Position numbers and translations under genes: made by a program. From contig NZ_LMSJ01000021.1 of assembly GCF_001428105.1 (NCBI RefSeq), positions 287-64,286 on the forward strand: 64,000 bases of DNA, read 5' to 3'. Origin of the DNA: Paenibacillus sp. Soil766. GTDB lineage: Bacteria > Bacillota > Bacilli > Paenibacillales > NBRC-103111. This document shows, in pieces, positions 18,101 to 26,301 of this stretch. The notes under the pieces are model-generated. The model was not told the DNA's origin, made no database searches, and worked only from the letters and a program-made list of their open reading frames with translations. Position 1 is the first letter of the stretch. Each line of letters starts with the position of its first letter.

Positions 18101-18303
18101 TCTGAAGCGTTCCAAGAACCCCCGTACGTCGTCCACCCGTCCGCATTACGATCATTAAAATCATCTTGGAACAAGATTGAATCATCTTCTGCGGCCGTAA
18201 CGGACGCTATAGGGGTTGTGAAGGATAGAACCATGCTAGCAATCAAAGCGGATGATATCAATTTTTGAAGTTTATTTGGGACGCAATTTAACCTTATCTT
18301 CAA
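15106..18303 (-). CDS. Secreted GH43 arabinan/xylan-degrading enzyme, cohesin + dockerin
   Basis: A modular exported glycosidase of about 1065 residues. Order: signal peptide (1-37), laminin-G/DUF1080-like module (44-213), BIG2 (222-292), second laminin-like module (299-478), GH43 five-bladed propeller (about 487-780), cohesin-like beta sandwich (793-927), helical FIVAR-like spacer (928-1003), dockerin with two EF-hand-like loops (DINSDGLVAIGDL and DINGDGKVDIEDL). The GH43 triad fits Asp496 (IADPF), Asp603 (PEIDAH) and Glu667 (INEGPF). The start is a TTG at 18303 with GGAGG 7 nt upstream. Substrate is probably arabinan or arabinoxylan; this is inferred from the family. Confidence 0.88.
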   Translation of the reverse strand: MKIRLNCVPNKLQKLISSALIASMVLSFTTPIASVTAAEDDSILFQDDFNDRNADGWTTYGGSWNASDGAFHTNKGAGFKAVANGTNFSNFVYEADISIKDGVNSDNAGLIFRVNNPSVGADNLQGYYAGITVNNLVQLGKMNNNWKELASIPFTVQQNKVYRMKVETKGSHIDIYIDGTLVLSAVDSTFTQGSIGVRSFWTNATYDNMKVTDLQGGVDLDQKKLTLESGKTAQLHNLGESGEEVTWSSSNPEIASISNSGLVTALSPGRTVIEAVSTNGAFRSKAIISVPNSTSAPEILYTNDFSGSTVEGWSTYEGNWTVSNGQYTVNSGPGYKAVLDSLSFTDFVLEGDVQITSGSEAGLIFRASNVANGLNQLDGYYVGINASTQTAVLGQMSNGQWQELASKKLPILANEWYHLKVVANEEHIQVYVNDNPLNVNGYPKFDLLDASHLATGKIGLRTWNADARFDNIKVSSYHEAITGPTYTNAVLPNIADPFVLLHDGKYYLYGTNTSPDPNKPKGFKVYTSTDLVNWSEQDELALQQSDSWGTGGFWAPEVVEKDGAFYMYYVVNERLAVATSSSPLGPFVQDVKQPMHLNTPEIDAHIFTDDNGKKYIYFVRFNQGNVIWMAELSDDMMSMKEDTLQIVFRATQDWELSPKKPVASINEGPFMIKHNGTYYLTYSGNHFESPDYGVGYATAPTPTGPWTKYTYNPIMKSNTIVPGAGHHSLIYSPDGTELFMVYHTHYKAGTTEPRKLAIDRVHFVPQANGIDAMEVWGPTITPQLKPSAEQSTEPMATLKGASSVQAGQSFDLMYGLSHLSVTQSIYAQDITVTYDPTQVEFVDAESAKQGLAIVGKKETSGHVRILLASIGADHATNANGDLVNLHFKAKSSSQSAVIGLANVIISNGLGEESALGQVFVSVDIQANDRVALSTAIGAAQAKFDASVEGSEVNQYPLGSKAVLLSAIEKAQSVLNNPNASQEQIDQAATEINTALQAFIDSVNTAHPSDINSDGLVAIGDLAIVAAAYGKSSNDPNWSEYKKADINGDGKVDIEDLAEVARMILN

Positions 18304-18535
18304 GTTACTTCCTCCAGTCACTAAATATATTTCTATCGTTACTAGATACATTATGTATCAAAATGAAGGGATTGTATTTGTGTTTTCCCGTCTTTTTGTG
18401 CGTTTTTACAATTTTTCACTCAACTGCCAACAGTGTATTTTGTTTGATATCTGTGTGAACCATATCTGTCCCAGAAGTATAAACTTATAACCCATTGGCA
18501 AGGATGACAAATAAACACTTTTGGTGGCGACTGTT

Positions 18536-20143
18536 ATGGGTACGATCACAAAGACACTGCAGGCTATTTTTAACCGTGATAGAGCACATTCAACACATGA
18601 TAAACCAGAGATATCGCAAGAAGAGGAACAACTTGACTCCAATTTGGGCACGATCTTTACGAAAGTAAAGAATGCTTTTGGCCACAGCGAAGATGTTGTT
18701 ACGGAAGACATAGGTTTATGTAATGGCCTGAAATCAGCTTGCAAATTCGGGTTTATTTATATGAATGGATTAGCAAGTACCACTACTGTGCAAGAAATAA
18801 TCAAAGAATTACTAGGAATAAGTAACGATTTAAATGATGAATTGCTCGATACTTCGATTGATAAAATGAAAATAATTAAAAATTACTTACCTAGTGCTGG
18901 TAATGCCAAAACGATTGCCGACTTTTCAGCACTATACACAGCCATTTTGTCAGGTGAAACCGTTATTTTACTTGATGGTTATCCTTATGGTTTCGCTGTA
19001 AATACAATCGGTGGAAACAATCGTGCAGTAGAGGAACCGTCGACTCAATCTGTTGTCAGAGGACCAAGAGAAGGGTTTACTGAATCCATAAGCATCAATA
19101 TTTCATTGATTCGCAAAAGAATTAAATCCCCTAATCTGTGGTTGGAGACCATGACAATTGGCAAAGTAACTCAAACCACGATTGGAGTCATGTACATTAA
19201 TGGCATTGTTAATGACAAACTTGTCGCAGAAGTGAATGAACGACTTAAAAGAATTGATATTGATGGCATATTGGAAAGTGGAAATATAGAAGAGTTGATC
19301 CAAGACGAAACCTTTACTCCCTTCCCGACTTTGTATAATACAGAACGGCCTGATGTTATAGCTGCAGGACTGCTGGAAGGGCGTGTTGCCATCCTTGTGG
19401 ATGGCACGCCTTTTGTCTTATTGGCCCCTGCTCTATTTGTACAATTTTATCAATCTGCGGAAGATTATTATCAGCGTGCCGAATTCGCTTCATTAATACG
19501 TATTTTAAGATATATTTGCTTTTTTATTTCCTTGCTGGGGCCCTCTCTCTACATAGGGATCACTACATTTCATCAAGAATTGCTGCCCAGCTCGTTGTTA
19601 TTTAGTTTAGCTGCCCAGCGGGAGGGCATTCCATTCCCAGCTTTTGTTGAAGCCCTACTAATGGAGATAACATTTGAAATTCTGCGTGAAGCTGGTGTGA
19701 GGCTTCCCAAAACGGTGGGTCAAGCGGTATCCATTGTTGGTGCTTTGGTCATTGGACAAGCTGCTGTTGAGGCAGGTTTAGTCTCGCCAGCTATGGTTAT
19801 CGTTGTAGCTATCACGGCTATAGCTAATTTTGTCATTCCCGCTTTTAACATGGGGATTTCCATACGAATAATACGCTTTATCCTCATGGTATTAGCGGCA
19901 TCCTTCGGTTTGTTTGGCGTAACGGTTGGTTTGATCGGCATCGTACAACATCTGTGTAGTTTGCGTTCGTTCGGTGTTCCATATATGTCCCCTATGGCTC
20001 CGTTTATTTTTGCGGATCAGAAAGATACCATTTTGCGATTGCCGCAATGGGGATTATTTTCAAGACCGCAGTTCATTAGCTCCAAAAATAACATTCGGGA
20101 AAATAATGCTCCAACGACGAAACCAGCATCGAGAAGACCTTGA
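18536..20143 (+). CDS. Spore germinant receptor subunit A (GerKA/GerAA family)
   Basis: About 535 residues: a soluble N-terminal part (to about 300) that binds germinant or partners, then a membrane part with five to six helices (LRYICFFISLLGPSLYIG, then AFVEALLMEITFEIL and VSIVGALVIGQAAV). The family signature SLYIGITTFHQELLP is present. It forms the inner spore membrane receptor with the next three genes. The ATG at 18536 follows GGTGG by 8 nt; an in-frame TTG lies 15 nt upstream. No forespore (SigG) promoter could be placed with confidence in 18304-18535. First gene of operon A-C-D-B. Confidence 0.93.
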   Translation: MGTITKTLQAIFNRDRAHSTHDKPEISQEEEQLDSNLGTIFTKVKNAFGHSEDVVTEDIGLCNGLKSACKFGFIYMNGLASTTTVQEIIKELLGISNDLNDELLDTSIDKMKIIKNYLPSAGNAKTIADFSALYTAILSGETVILLDGYPYGFAVNTIGGNNRAVEEPSTQSVVRGPREGFTESISINISLIRKRIKSPNLWLETMTIGKVTQTTIGVMYINGIVNDKLVAEVNERLKRIDIDGILESGNIEELIQDETFTPFPTLYNTERPDVIAAGLLEGRVAILVDGTPFVLLAPALFVQFYQSAEDYYQRAEFASLIRILRYICFFISLLGPSLYIGITTFHQELLPSSLLFSLAAQREGIPFPAFVEALLMEITFEILREAGVRLPKTVGQAVSIVGALVIGQAAVEAGLVSPAMVIVVAITAIANFVIPAFNMGISIRIIRFILMVLAASFGLFGVTVGLIGIVQHLCSLRSFGVPYMSPMAPFIFADQKDTILRLPQWGLFSRPQFISSKNNIRENNAPTTKPASRRP

Positions 20144-20156
20144 AGGAGCTTAGACC

Positions 20157-21353
20157 ATGAAGAAAAGATTTCAAGTTGTATGTCTTTTGGTAATTGTCTC
20201 TCTTGTGCTTACGAGTTGCTGGGATCGGCGTGAATTAAATGATCTTGCGATTGTAGTCGGCATTGGTTTAGATAAAAAAGGAAGTAACATACAGGTCTCA
20301 GCGCAAATCGTGAATCCAAGTGAAGTAGCTTCAAGTAAAGGCGGCGCTGGGTATAGCACACCTGTAAGCATTTTAACTGCAACGGAGTCGACCATTTCGG
20401 AAGCGATAAGAAAGTTAAGTACAATTGCTCCAAGAAGAATTTACTCCGCGCATCTCCGCGTTTTAGTTATTGGGGAAGAATTGGCTCGCCAAGGCATAGA
20501 AAAAGTGATGGATGGCATATCGAGAAATCGCGAATTTCGCTCTGATTTTTATTTGATTATTGCCAAGGGAACAACTGCAGAGAATGTACTTGGAATATTG
20601 ATGCCTACCGAAAAGATTCCCGCTAATAAGATGTACAGAACATTAGATTTATCTGAAAAGGTTTGGGCGCCAACAGTCAAAATGCCCATAGACAAGATTC
20701 TGTCTGATTTATCGAATCCAACTAAAGATTCTGTAATAACCGGCATTCAAATCATTGGTGATCAAGATATAGGAAAAACAAAAAGAAATATGAATAAATC
20801 CCAAGCTTATGCAAATTTAAAATTTTCAGGTGTAGCCATTTTTAAGCAGGATAAGCTGATTGATTGGTTCAATAGTGAAGAAAGCAAAGGCTATAATTAC
20901 ATCATGGGTAACGTGAAAAACTCAGTTGGTCATTTATCATGTCCTCAAGGGGGCACGTTAGCCGTTGATGTTGTTCGAACAAAAACAAGTATAAAGGGTG
21001 AAGTTGTTAGAGGAAAACCGAAAATTTCTGTATTCCTTTTTTCTGAAGAAGATGTTGGTGAGGTTCAATGCAAAATTGACTTGACCAAAATGGAATCAAT
21101 ACGACAGTTGGAAAAACTTGCTGAAGAAAAATTGACGAATATCATGGAAGCCGCCATTCAAAAAGCAAAAAAGAATAAGGCAGATATTTTTGGATTCGGA
21201 GAGGCGATTGAAGACGTTGATCCAGGCTCATGGAAAGCCATTAGTAATGAGTGGGATCAATCTTTCGCTGATTTGGAGGTTTCAGTCCATGTGGATGTTC
21301 AAATCCGTAGATTGGGAACGATAAACAATGCGTTGCTTGAAAGAAAGGAGTGA
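20157..21353 (+). CDS. Germinant receptor lipoprotein subunit C (GerKC/GerAC family)
   Basis: A 398-residue lipoprotein with lipobox LTSC (Cys about 21) and the family opening CWDRRELNDLAIVVGIGLD. The rest is the three-domain Ger(x)C fold, including ISEAIRKLS and PRRIYSAHLRVLVIGEE. It anchors in the inner spore membrane and completes the receptor. AAGGAG lies 8 nt before the ATG, 13 nt after the A-subunit stop. Confidence 0.93.
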   Translation: MKKRFQVVCLLVIVSLVLTSCWDRRELNDLAIVVGIGLDKKGSNIQVSAQIVNPSEVASSKGGAGYSTPVSILTATESTISEAIRKLSTIAPRRIYSAHLRVLVIGEELARQGIEKVMDGISRNREFRSDFYLIIAKGTTAENVLGILMPTEKIPANKMYRTLDLSEKVWAPTVKMPIDKILSDLSNPTKDSVITGIQIIGDQDIGKTKRNMNKSQAYANLKFSGVAIFKQDKLIDWFNSEESKGYNYIMGNVKNSVGHLSCPQGGTLAVDVVRTKTSIKGEVVRGKPKISVFLFSEEDVGEVQCKIDLTKMESIRQLEKLAEEKLTNIMEAAIQKAKKNKADIFGFGEAIEDVDPGSWKAISNEWDQSFADLEVSVHVDVQIRRLGTINNALLERKE

Positions 21354-21361
21354 ATATCTCC

Positions 21362-21595
21362 GTGTGGGCCATTTCAGGCATTCTTATCGTAGGTGGAATT
21401 CTTACATATATGGAAGCTCCTTATCTTGTTAGAAAGAAGCTTATTAAGGAGCTTTGCTTTTTTTTAGGCTTATTGTTCATAGGTGTAACCCTAGTAATTT
21501 TAGAGACACTGCGAATCCAATTGCCGAATCCACTTGACTGGATCACGGCTATTAATGAACCGATCAGCGATTTGATTACTAGGATGCTTTCATAG
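21362..21595 (+). CDS. Germinant receptor D subunit, two-helix membrane protein
   Basis: About 77 residues with two hydrophobic helices (WAISGILIVGGILTYM and CFFLGLLFIGVTLVIL) joined by a basic loop (VRKKLIKELC). Size, topology and place between C and B genes match the D subunits described beside some Bacillus ger operons, which modulate germination through the receptor. The frame opens at a GTG at 21350 that is fused to its AAAGGAG site, so the next GTG (21362), 11 nt after that site, is the likely start. The site overlaps the C gene stop. Confidence 0.7.
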   Translation: MWAISGILIVGGILTYMEAPYLVRKKLIKELCFFLGLLFIGVTLVILETLRIQLPNPLDWITAINEPISDLITRMLS

Positions 21596-21608
21596 AGGTG
21601 AATAAGGA

Positions 21609-22700
21609 ATGATTGAAAAAGGGAAGATAGGTGTTCATCAATTTACCATTTTAGCCATTCTTTTTACCGTGGGAAGTTCTATTCTGATTGCACCTGCTGG
21701 CATTGCTCATGAAGCTAAACAAGATGCATGGATTGCTTCACTGGTAGGGTTAATTGGCGGATTGTTGATGGTTATGCTGTATAATTTGATTACAACACGA
21801 TTTCCAAAAACGACTTTCGTGCATTATAGTCAGGAAATCCTTGGGAAGTGGCTCGGAAGATCCATCTCTTTTCTTTACTTTTGTTATTTTTTCATCCTCG
21901 CGGCGCTGGTACTTCGCAATATAGGCGACTTTATGACGACCCAAGTATTGCCCAACACACCTATTCAGTTTATTCATATCTTTTTCTTGATCGTTATCAT
22001 CATGGGAATTCGCAACGGACTTGAGACATTCACTCGAACAGCGGAGATTTTTTTACCATGGGTGATGTTCTTTTTTTTCATTATGGTTGTTCTTCTACCC
22101 CCGAATTTCGAATGGAGACATTTACTACCTGTCTTTGGCTATGGCGTGAAACCTATCTTGCGTGCTACGATCCCCGTACTAAGTACACCTTATATGGAAC
22201 TTGTTGTATTCTTAATGTACTTCCCATTTGTGAATAATTCTCAAAAAGCGAGGAAGGCTTTTCTGGTTGGGACCTTAATTGGTGGAATTCTGCTAGTCAT
22301 CATTTCTCTGTTATCTATATTAGTATTGGGTGCAGATCTAACTGCAAGGCAAATGTACCCCAGTTATAGTTTGGCCAAAAAAATAAGTATTGGCACCTTT
22401 CTGGAGAGATTAGAGGTCATTATGGCTGGCATTTGGTTTATTACGATATACTTTAAACTTGCTATATGCTTTTATGCATCTACGATGACTTTTGCCGAAA
22501 TATTTAACATGAAAGATGCCCGCCAGTTGTATTGGCCATTCGGTATAATATTGATTGTACTTTCCATTGTTGCCTACCCAGATATCCCTTACTCCATGAA
22601 GTTTGGATCCAAAATTGATTTCCCTTACTCGTTGCCTTACGCGATTATTTTCCCAATGTTATTGCTCATTGTTGCTGTTATAAGGAAAAAGAAAGAGTAA
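21609..22700 (+). CDS. Germinant receptor permease subunit B (GerKB/GerAB family)
   Basis: A 363-residue membrane protein of the spore germination (APC-superfamily) type with ten helices. The family start is clear (IGVHQFTILAILFTVGSSIL, FPKTTFVHYSQEILG). It is thought to hold the germinant-binding pocket within the receptor. GAGGTG lies 8 nt before the ATG, 13 nt after the D gene stop. Last gene of the operon; a weak hairpin follows at 22762-22785. Confidence 0.93.
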   Translation: MIEKGKIGVHQFTILAILFTVGSSILIAPAGIAHEAKQDAWIASLVGLIGGLLMVMLYNLITTRFPKTTFVHYSQEILGKWLGRSISFLYFCYFFILAALVLRNIGDFMTTQVLPNTPIQFIHIFFLIVIIMGIRNGLETFTRTAEIFLPWVMFFFFIMVVLLPPNFEWRHLLPVFGYGVKPILRATIPVLSTPYMELVVFLMYFPFVNNSQKARKAFLVGTLIGGILLVIISLLSILVLGADLTARQMYPSYSLAKKISIGTFLERLEVIMAGIWFITIYFKLAICFYASTMTFAEIFNMKDARQLYWPFGIILIVLSIVAYPDIPYSMKFGSKIDFPYSLPYAIIFPMLLLIVAVIRKKKE

Positions 22701-22761
22701 GGGAATTTCGCACACACACGCTCTGCACCCGAAATTATCCAACCTGTATGTAAGCGGGGCT

Positions 22762-22785
22762 AAGGGCTGCCAAGAAGCGGCCCTT
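22762..22785 (+). terminator. Weak terminator hairpin after germination operon
   Basis: AAGGGCTGC (22762-22770) pairs with GCGGCCCTT (22777-22785), one G-U pair, 6-nt loop. No proper T-run follows, so termination may be partial or factor-assisted. Confidence 0.4.
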
Positions 22786-22830
22786 CAGATGTTAAACTAT
22801 ATTATCGTTTATCGTTCGTCTTTCGACCGA

Positions 22831-23526
22831 TTATGAATTGAAAATCATACCAGTCCATACAAAAATGAGGTTCATATAGATATGCATCAGGATGGAAGCA
22901 ACGATACCCTTAGATCGTATAGCAGATCCACCCATAAAGAAACCTCCAACTGAAAAGGCAATGCACACCCAAACCGAAAAGCCCAAGTTATAATGAGATA
23001 TCCCAAAAAGTAGACTAGTCACAATTAAACCGTATACGTTTCCAAACCATTTGACATATTGGTTAAGTAAAACCCCCCTCCACACCCATTCCTCTAAAAT
23101 TGAGTTTACCAGTGAAAAAATCAGTCCATAATACAATAAAAGCCTTAATGAGCTACTATTTAAGTCATTTGTAAAGGAATATATAAAGAAACATGATCCA
23201 ACAGCCATTACAAACGCAAAAATAACAAGGAACCTCCATATCGGATCTTCTTTTCCTCGCCATATTAAAGGGAAAGAAATGCTTGCCCGGAAGTTTCCAA
23301 TTCGAAGAACTTCAGAAGTGAATAATCTCTGAGGACCCAGGAAAATAAAAGGTAGAATATAAGCGATCACACTAAATCTCGAAACAATAATACGAACTTC
23401 GTTTGGCACTCCTACGGAATTACAAACAGCGTTAATCGCTTCCCTAAGAAAGTGTGAAATTGTGTAACCAATAAGAAACAGAACTAGTATTTTGAAACTT
23501 ACTTGAATTAGAGTTTTTAATTGCAT
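22831..23526 (-). CDS. CPBP-family intramembrane metalloprotease
   Basis: About 231 residues, six to eight helices. The CPBP (Abi/CAAX protease) motifs are present: EEWVWRG (the EExxxR motif) after VNSIL, then LFGISHYNLG (FxxxH) and LMHIYMN near the C-terminus (HxxxN), which together form the glutamate/histidine active site. The ATG at 23526 has GAGGT 6 nt upstream; the frame is open further to 23562. CPBP proteins process prenylated or peptide substrates, or give immunity to bacteriocin-like peptides; no bacteriocin gene is visible nearby. Confidence 0.85.
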   Translation of the reverse strand: MQLKTLIQVSFKILVLFLIGYTISHFLREAINAVCNSVGVPNEVRIIVSRFSVIAYILPFIFLGPQRLFTSEVLRIGNFRASISFPLIWRGKEDPIWRFLVIFAFVMAVGSCFFIYSFTNDLNSSSLRLLLYYGLIFSLVNSILEEWVWRGVLLNQYVKWFGNVYGLIVTSLLFGISHYNLGFSVWVCIAFSVGGFFMGGSAIRSKGIVASILMHIYMNLIFVWTGMIFNS

Positions 23527-23660
23527 AATCAACCTCACAACTATTTCATGCCTATAAGTCATCCTTACGATGTATCTTTGCTAGAATTTCATTCTTTTTC
23601 TCATAAGAACCCCCGATGTACCCGAGTTGGATTCTCGTTATAGGCATAATTCAAGCCCTG

Positions 23661-24116
23661 TTAGGACCTCGCAAACGTGATGTAATCGACTTGGGCAGGA
23701 TCTGCCAATTCGATCCTAAGTGCGCGGTTGATCTGTCCCCGGTGATATTGCCCATGTAAGAGGACCTGCAACAGGATGTCTCGAACGGACGTTCGGAATG
23801 GAACTCCGCTCTGGTTCGCATAATCGATCATCTCTTCCAAATCGGTTTCCTCAAGCCCTTCGATATAGGCGCGATATTGCTCGGCGTTTTCTTCGAACAT
23901 CGTCCGGATCGCCGTCAGGTCTGCCGCTTCCTCCCATAACGAATATTGCGCGCTGCCCTTGCCCTGCAATCGGGAAAGCCAGACTCGTTCCGCGACCGCG
24001 ACGTGCCGAACTAGCTTCAGAAGATCCTTGTTCTTCGTCTCACTCTCCTCGAGCGCGTCCAAGATGCGTCCGTCTGCCCAGTACAGGTGGTCCATCATGC
24101 TTTTGATCGTTTTCAT
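23661..24116 (-). CDS. DinB-family protein
   Basis: A 151-residue DinB four-helix protein with the expected metal ligands: His in LVRHVAVAERVW and two His in LLHGQYHRGQIN. A GAGGGGG site lies 6-7 nt before the ATG. The base composition (GC-rich, arginine codons CGx) is visibly higher than that of its neighbours, suggesting separate acquisition. Substrate and role are unknown. Confidence 0.85.
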   Translation of the reverse strand: MKTIKSMMDHLYWADGRILDALEESETKNKDLLKLVRHVAVAERVWLSRLQGKGSAQYSLWEEAADLTAIRTMFEENAEQYRAYIEGLEETDLEEMIDYANQSGVPFRTSVRDILLQVLLHGQYHRGQINRALRIELADPAQVDYITFARS

Positions 24117-24241
24117 TTCGGTATCCCCCTCTTCGTCTCATCGATTACTTGAACTATTCGCTACTTGGTTAAATTATCCTCCCGTTAGCGGAGCGGAGAA
24201 ATCATTCTTTGATACGGGTCGTATACTCTTGGGGGCATATT

Positions 24242-25945
24242 CTACTTCTGAATAAAATTCAAATGTTTCATTCGGTTCATGACAGATAATACTTCATTAA
24301 TTCTTGGTAATTCAAGCCATCTTTCAAAACCAGGAAAAAAAGAAGAAAATACAATATCCACGCCTTCTCTCTCCATATCTTCGAGAGCTTTTTTGATCTT
24401 CTCATGAAGAAAGATGAGGTGATCCTGATTACTTATAGCGATTTTACGAATTAAAAAGGTAATAGCTGCAAGTTGGGCTTGTGATGTAATATTGTAAAGC
24501 CCTCTGATATCAATTTGTTCATCACCTATCATGATGTATCCCATGGTTGAAACCATCAGCTTTTCTGTACCACTGCCCTGTGGATAGCTTGAAAAGTGAT
24601 CGGTGGTTATTATTCTTTCTATCTCCCATTTGGTGAGGGGGATACGTTCGCGTGGTTTGTCGAGTTCACATAAATTTTTTGCTTCTTCGGTTACGTTTTT
24701 TGGCACAAAATTGTCCATCAGAATAATTTGATCAGCTACGGATAAAAATTCACCGCTGCCTCCAATAACAAGAACAGAAGATACGTGGGCAGCCTCATAG
24801 AGCTCCCTGACACGTTCCGTAAAAGGTGTAATGGGTTCACGCTTGATTAGTGAACGCATTTTGATGTCTTGAATCATAAAATTCGTCGCACTTCTGTCTT
24901 CATCAATAAGAAGAAGCTTACACCCGTAGTTGATTGCCTCCATAATATTTGCGGCTTGAGATGTGGAACCTGAAGCGTAGTCAGTTGAAAACTGTTCAGC
25001 TGATCCATTGGGTATCCATTTTATGAAAGGGGTAATATTGATATCTTTTATGGAACGCCCTTCCTCGGCTGATATTTCCATTGCACTTTGATCTGTAATC
25101 ACAAATCCTCGTCCATCGCATATACAGTGATTGTAAATCCCCGAATTTAGTGCATCCAGCATTGTGCTTTTACCCGAATAACCACCGCCGGTGATGACCG
25201 TCACACCATGTTTTATTCCCATTCCTCGTATACCACAAATTTCAATTTCCATATCTACTGGGGATGTAAAAGGCAAGGCACCCTCCAGTGGCCCGCTGTT
25301 GTCTTTATTTCTTGGCAAAATGCTGCCATTCGCAATAAACGCACAATATCTACTTGCTTTCAGCCATTCGCGAATCCTATTTTGTTTTTTTACTAATTCA
25401 AAGGCAGCATTTAATTTGATGTGATCCCACTTGGCAATTAAATCCTCCACTTCTTTTGGAAGCATTTTGCAGAGCATGCGCATAGCTTTATTATTATCCT
25501 TGAATGGAAGTTGAACTGTAATCATTAAGCATAGATACCTTTTTTCCGAGGTGACTTCGACAAAAGATGCATTACGTTGCAACACCACATTCGTTGGACG
25601 AAAACAATAAAAAGCACCATTTTCTTTATCAGAACGTGACCGGTTATAAATCAATTTATTTAATGCCTCAATATGACCAACCCATTCTCTTAATGCAAAA
25701 TCAGAGAGAACAACTTGGTCCATATGTTCATCTAAGCCGAGACGGTCAAAAGGTATTTTAATGGTGATACATGGTTTATCCAGAGTGAGTTTATGTGTCC
25801 GTTCAATGTAATAGGCAACATCATTATACCAATAGGTTGGGTCAGATATCGTCCCCCCTTGATCATAGTAGGAACCTTCATAAATCATACCGTAAGTTGA
25901 CTGTCCGGATTGTAATTCGCGAAAATATTGAGCGAGTCTTTTAAT
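24242..25945 (-). CDS. ABC-class P-loop ATPase (PF09818-like), unusual start
   Basis: A predicted cytosolic ATPase of the ABC class without membrane domain. Walker A is GGGYSGKST (residues 234-242 counted from the first ATG), Walker B is LLLIDED followed by RSATNFM. The first ATG (25888) would give 548 residues, but 19 in-frame codons upstream look coding (RLAQYFRELQSG ... STYG matches the family N-terminus). No ATG, GTG or TTG lies between them and the stop at 25952-25954; an ATT at 25945 sits 9 nt after AAAGGA. So either ATT is the start or an indel is present near 25950. The biological role of the family is unknown. Confidence 0.75.
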   Translation of the reverse strand: MKRLAQYFRELQSGQSTYGMIYEGSYYDQGGTISDPTYWYNDVAYYIERTHKLTLDKPCITIKIPFDRLGLDEHMDQVVLSDFALREWVGHIEALNKLIYNRSRSDKENGAFYCFRPTNVVLQRNASFVEVTSEKRYLCLMITVQLPFKDNNKAMRMLCKMLPKEVEDLIAKWDHIKLNAAFELVKKQNRIREWLKASRYCAFIANGSILPRNKDNSGPLEGALPFTSPVDMEIEICGIRGMGIKHGVTVITGGGYSGKSTMLDALNSGIYNHCICDGRGFVITDQSAMEISAEEGRSIKDINITPFIKWIPNGSAEQFSTDYASGSTSQAANIMEAINYGCKLLLIDEDRSATNFMIQDIKMRSLIKREPITPFTERVRELYEAAHVSSVLVIGGSGEFLSVADQIILMDNFVPKNVTEEAKNLCELDKPRERIPLTKWEIERIITTDHFSSYPQGSGTEKLMVSTMGYIMIGDEQIDIRGLYNITSQAQLAAITFLIRKIAISNQDHLIFLHEKIKKALEDMEREGVDIVFSSFFPGFERWLELPRINEVLSVMNRMKHLNFIQK

Positions 25946-26011
25946 AAAGCATCATCCTTTCATATTAAAACCACTTTTGTTGACTTGACCAACCTTTGTA
26001 CAAAAAAAATA

Positions 26012-26033
26012 ACAGCCCTCCGTAAGCGGCTGT
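26012..26033 (-). terminator. Intrinsic terminator, minus strand
   Basis: ACAGCC (26012-26017) pairs with GGCTGT (26028-26033); on the minus strand a TA and then eight Ts follow. It is the second of two terminators after the micro-ORF at 26136-26183 and stands before the ATPase gene. Confidence 0.65.
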
Positions 26034-26081
26034 CTTCGACCGGCATGAAACATGAAAAGTTCCTTCTGCCTACATATAAAA

Positions 26082-26110
26082 GCCCTGAGAGTGAATCTTA
26101 CCCTCAGAGC
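26082..26110 (-). terminator. Intrinsic terminator after micro-ORF
   Basis: On the minus strand GCTCTGAGGGT (26110-26100) pairs with ACTCTCAGGGC (26092-26082), 11 pairs with two G-U, followed by TTTTATAT. It lies 25 nt after the stop of the 15-codon ORF. Confidence 0.65.
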
Positions 26111-26135
26111 CTAATGTATTTCGTAAAAAGATAAA

Positions 26136-26183
26136 CTAAAAAGCAATATGAGGATAAGACGTATATTTTTTTATTGTATTCAT
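26136..26183 (-). CDS. 15-residue micro-ORF with strong ribosome site
   Basis: Reads MNTIKKYTSYPHIAF then TAG. The site GAGGTGAGGA ends 2 nt before the ATG, with GAGGTG 6 nt away, one of the strongest in this region. A terminator lies 25 nt after the stop, and a second one further on, so it looks like a separate short transcript. The peptide is basic at the start and aromatic (Tyr, Phe, Pro, His) at the end. It could be a small secreted-free peptide, a leader peptide or a chance ORF; no family is recognised. Confidence 0.4.
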   Translation of the reverse strand: MNTIKKYTSYPHIAF

Positions 26184-26301
26184 TGTCCTCACCTCGTTAC
26201 GATTTATTTTTACAACAACACAATCTTAACATTAAGATCATCCACTATATAGGGAAAGTTTAATTATAATTAACTCAAACCATGATTCATTTGAACTCTC
26301 G

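Noticed and set aside
18304-18535. Forespore SigG promoter for the germination operon
   Set aside because: Some TATA-like and CAT-like pieces are present but not at the 16-18 bp spacing; I could not place a convincing pair.
26034-26080. 32-codon minus-strand ORF starting near 26051 after AAGGAA
   Set aside because: It spans the terminator at 26012-26033 and runs into the ATPase ribosome site; coding by chance is more likely.
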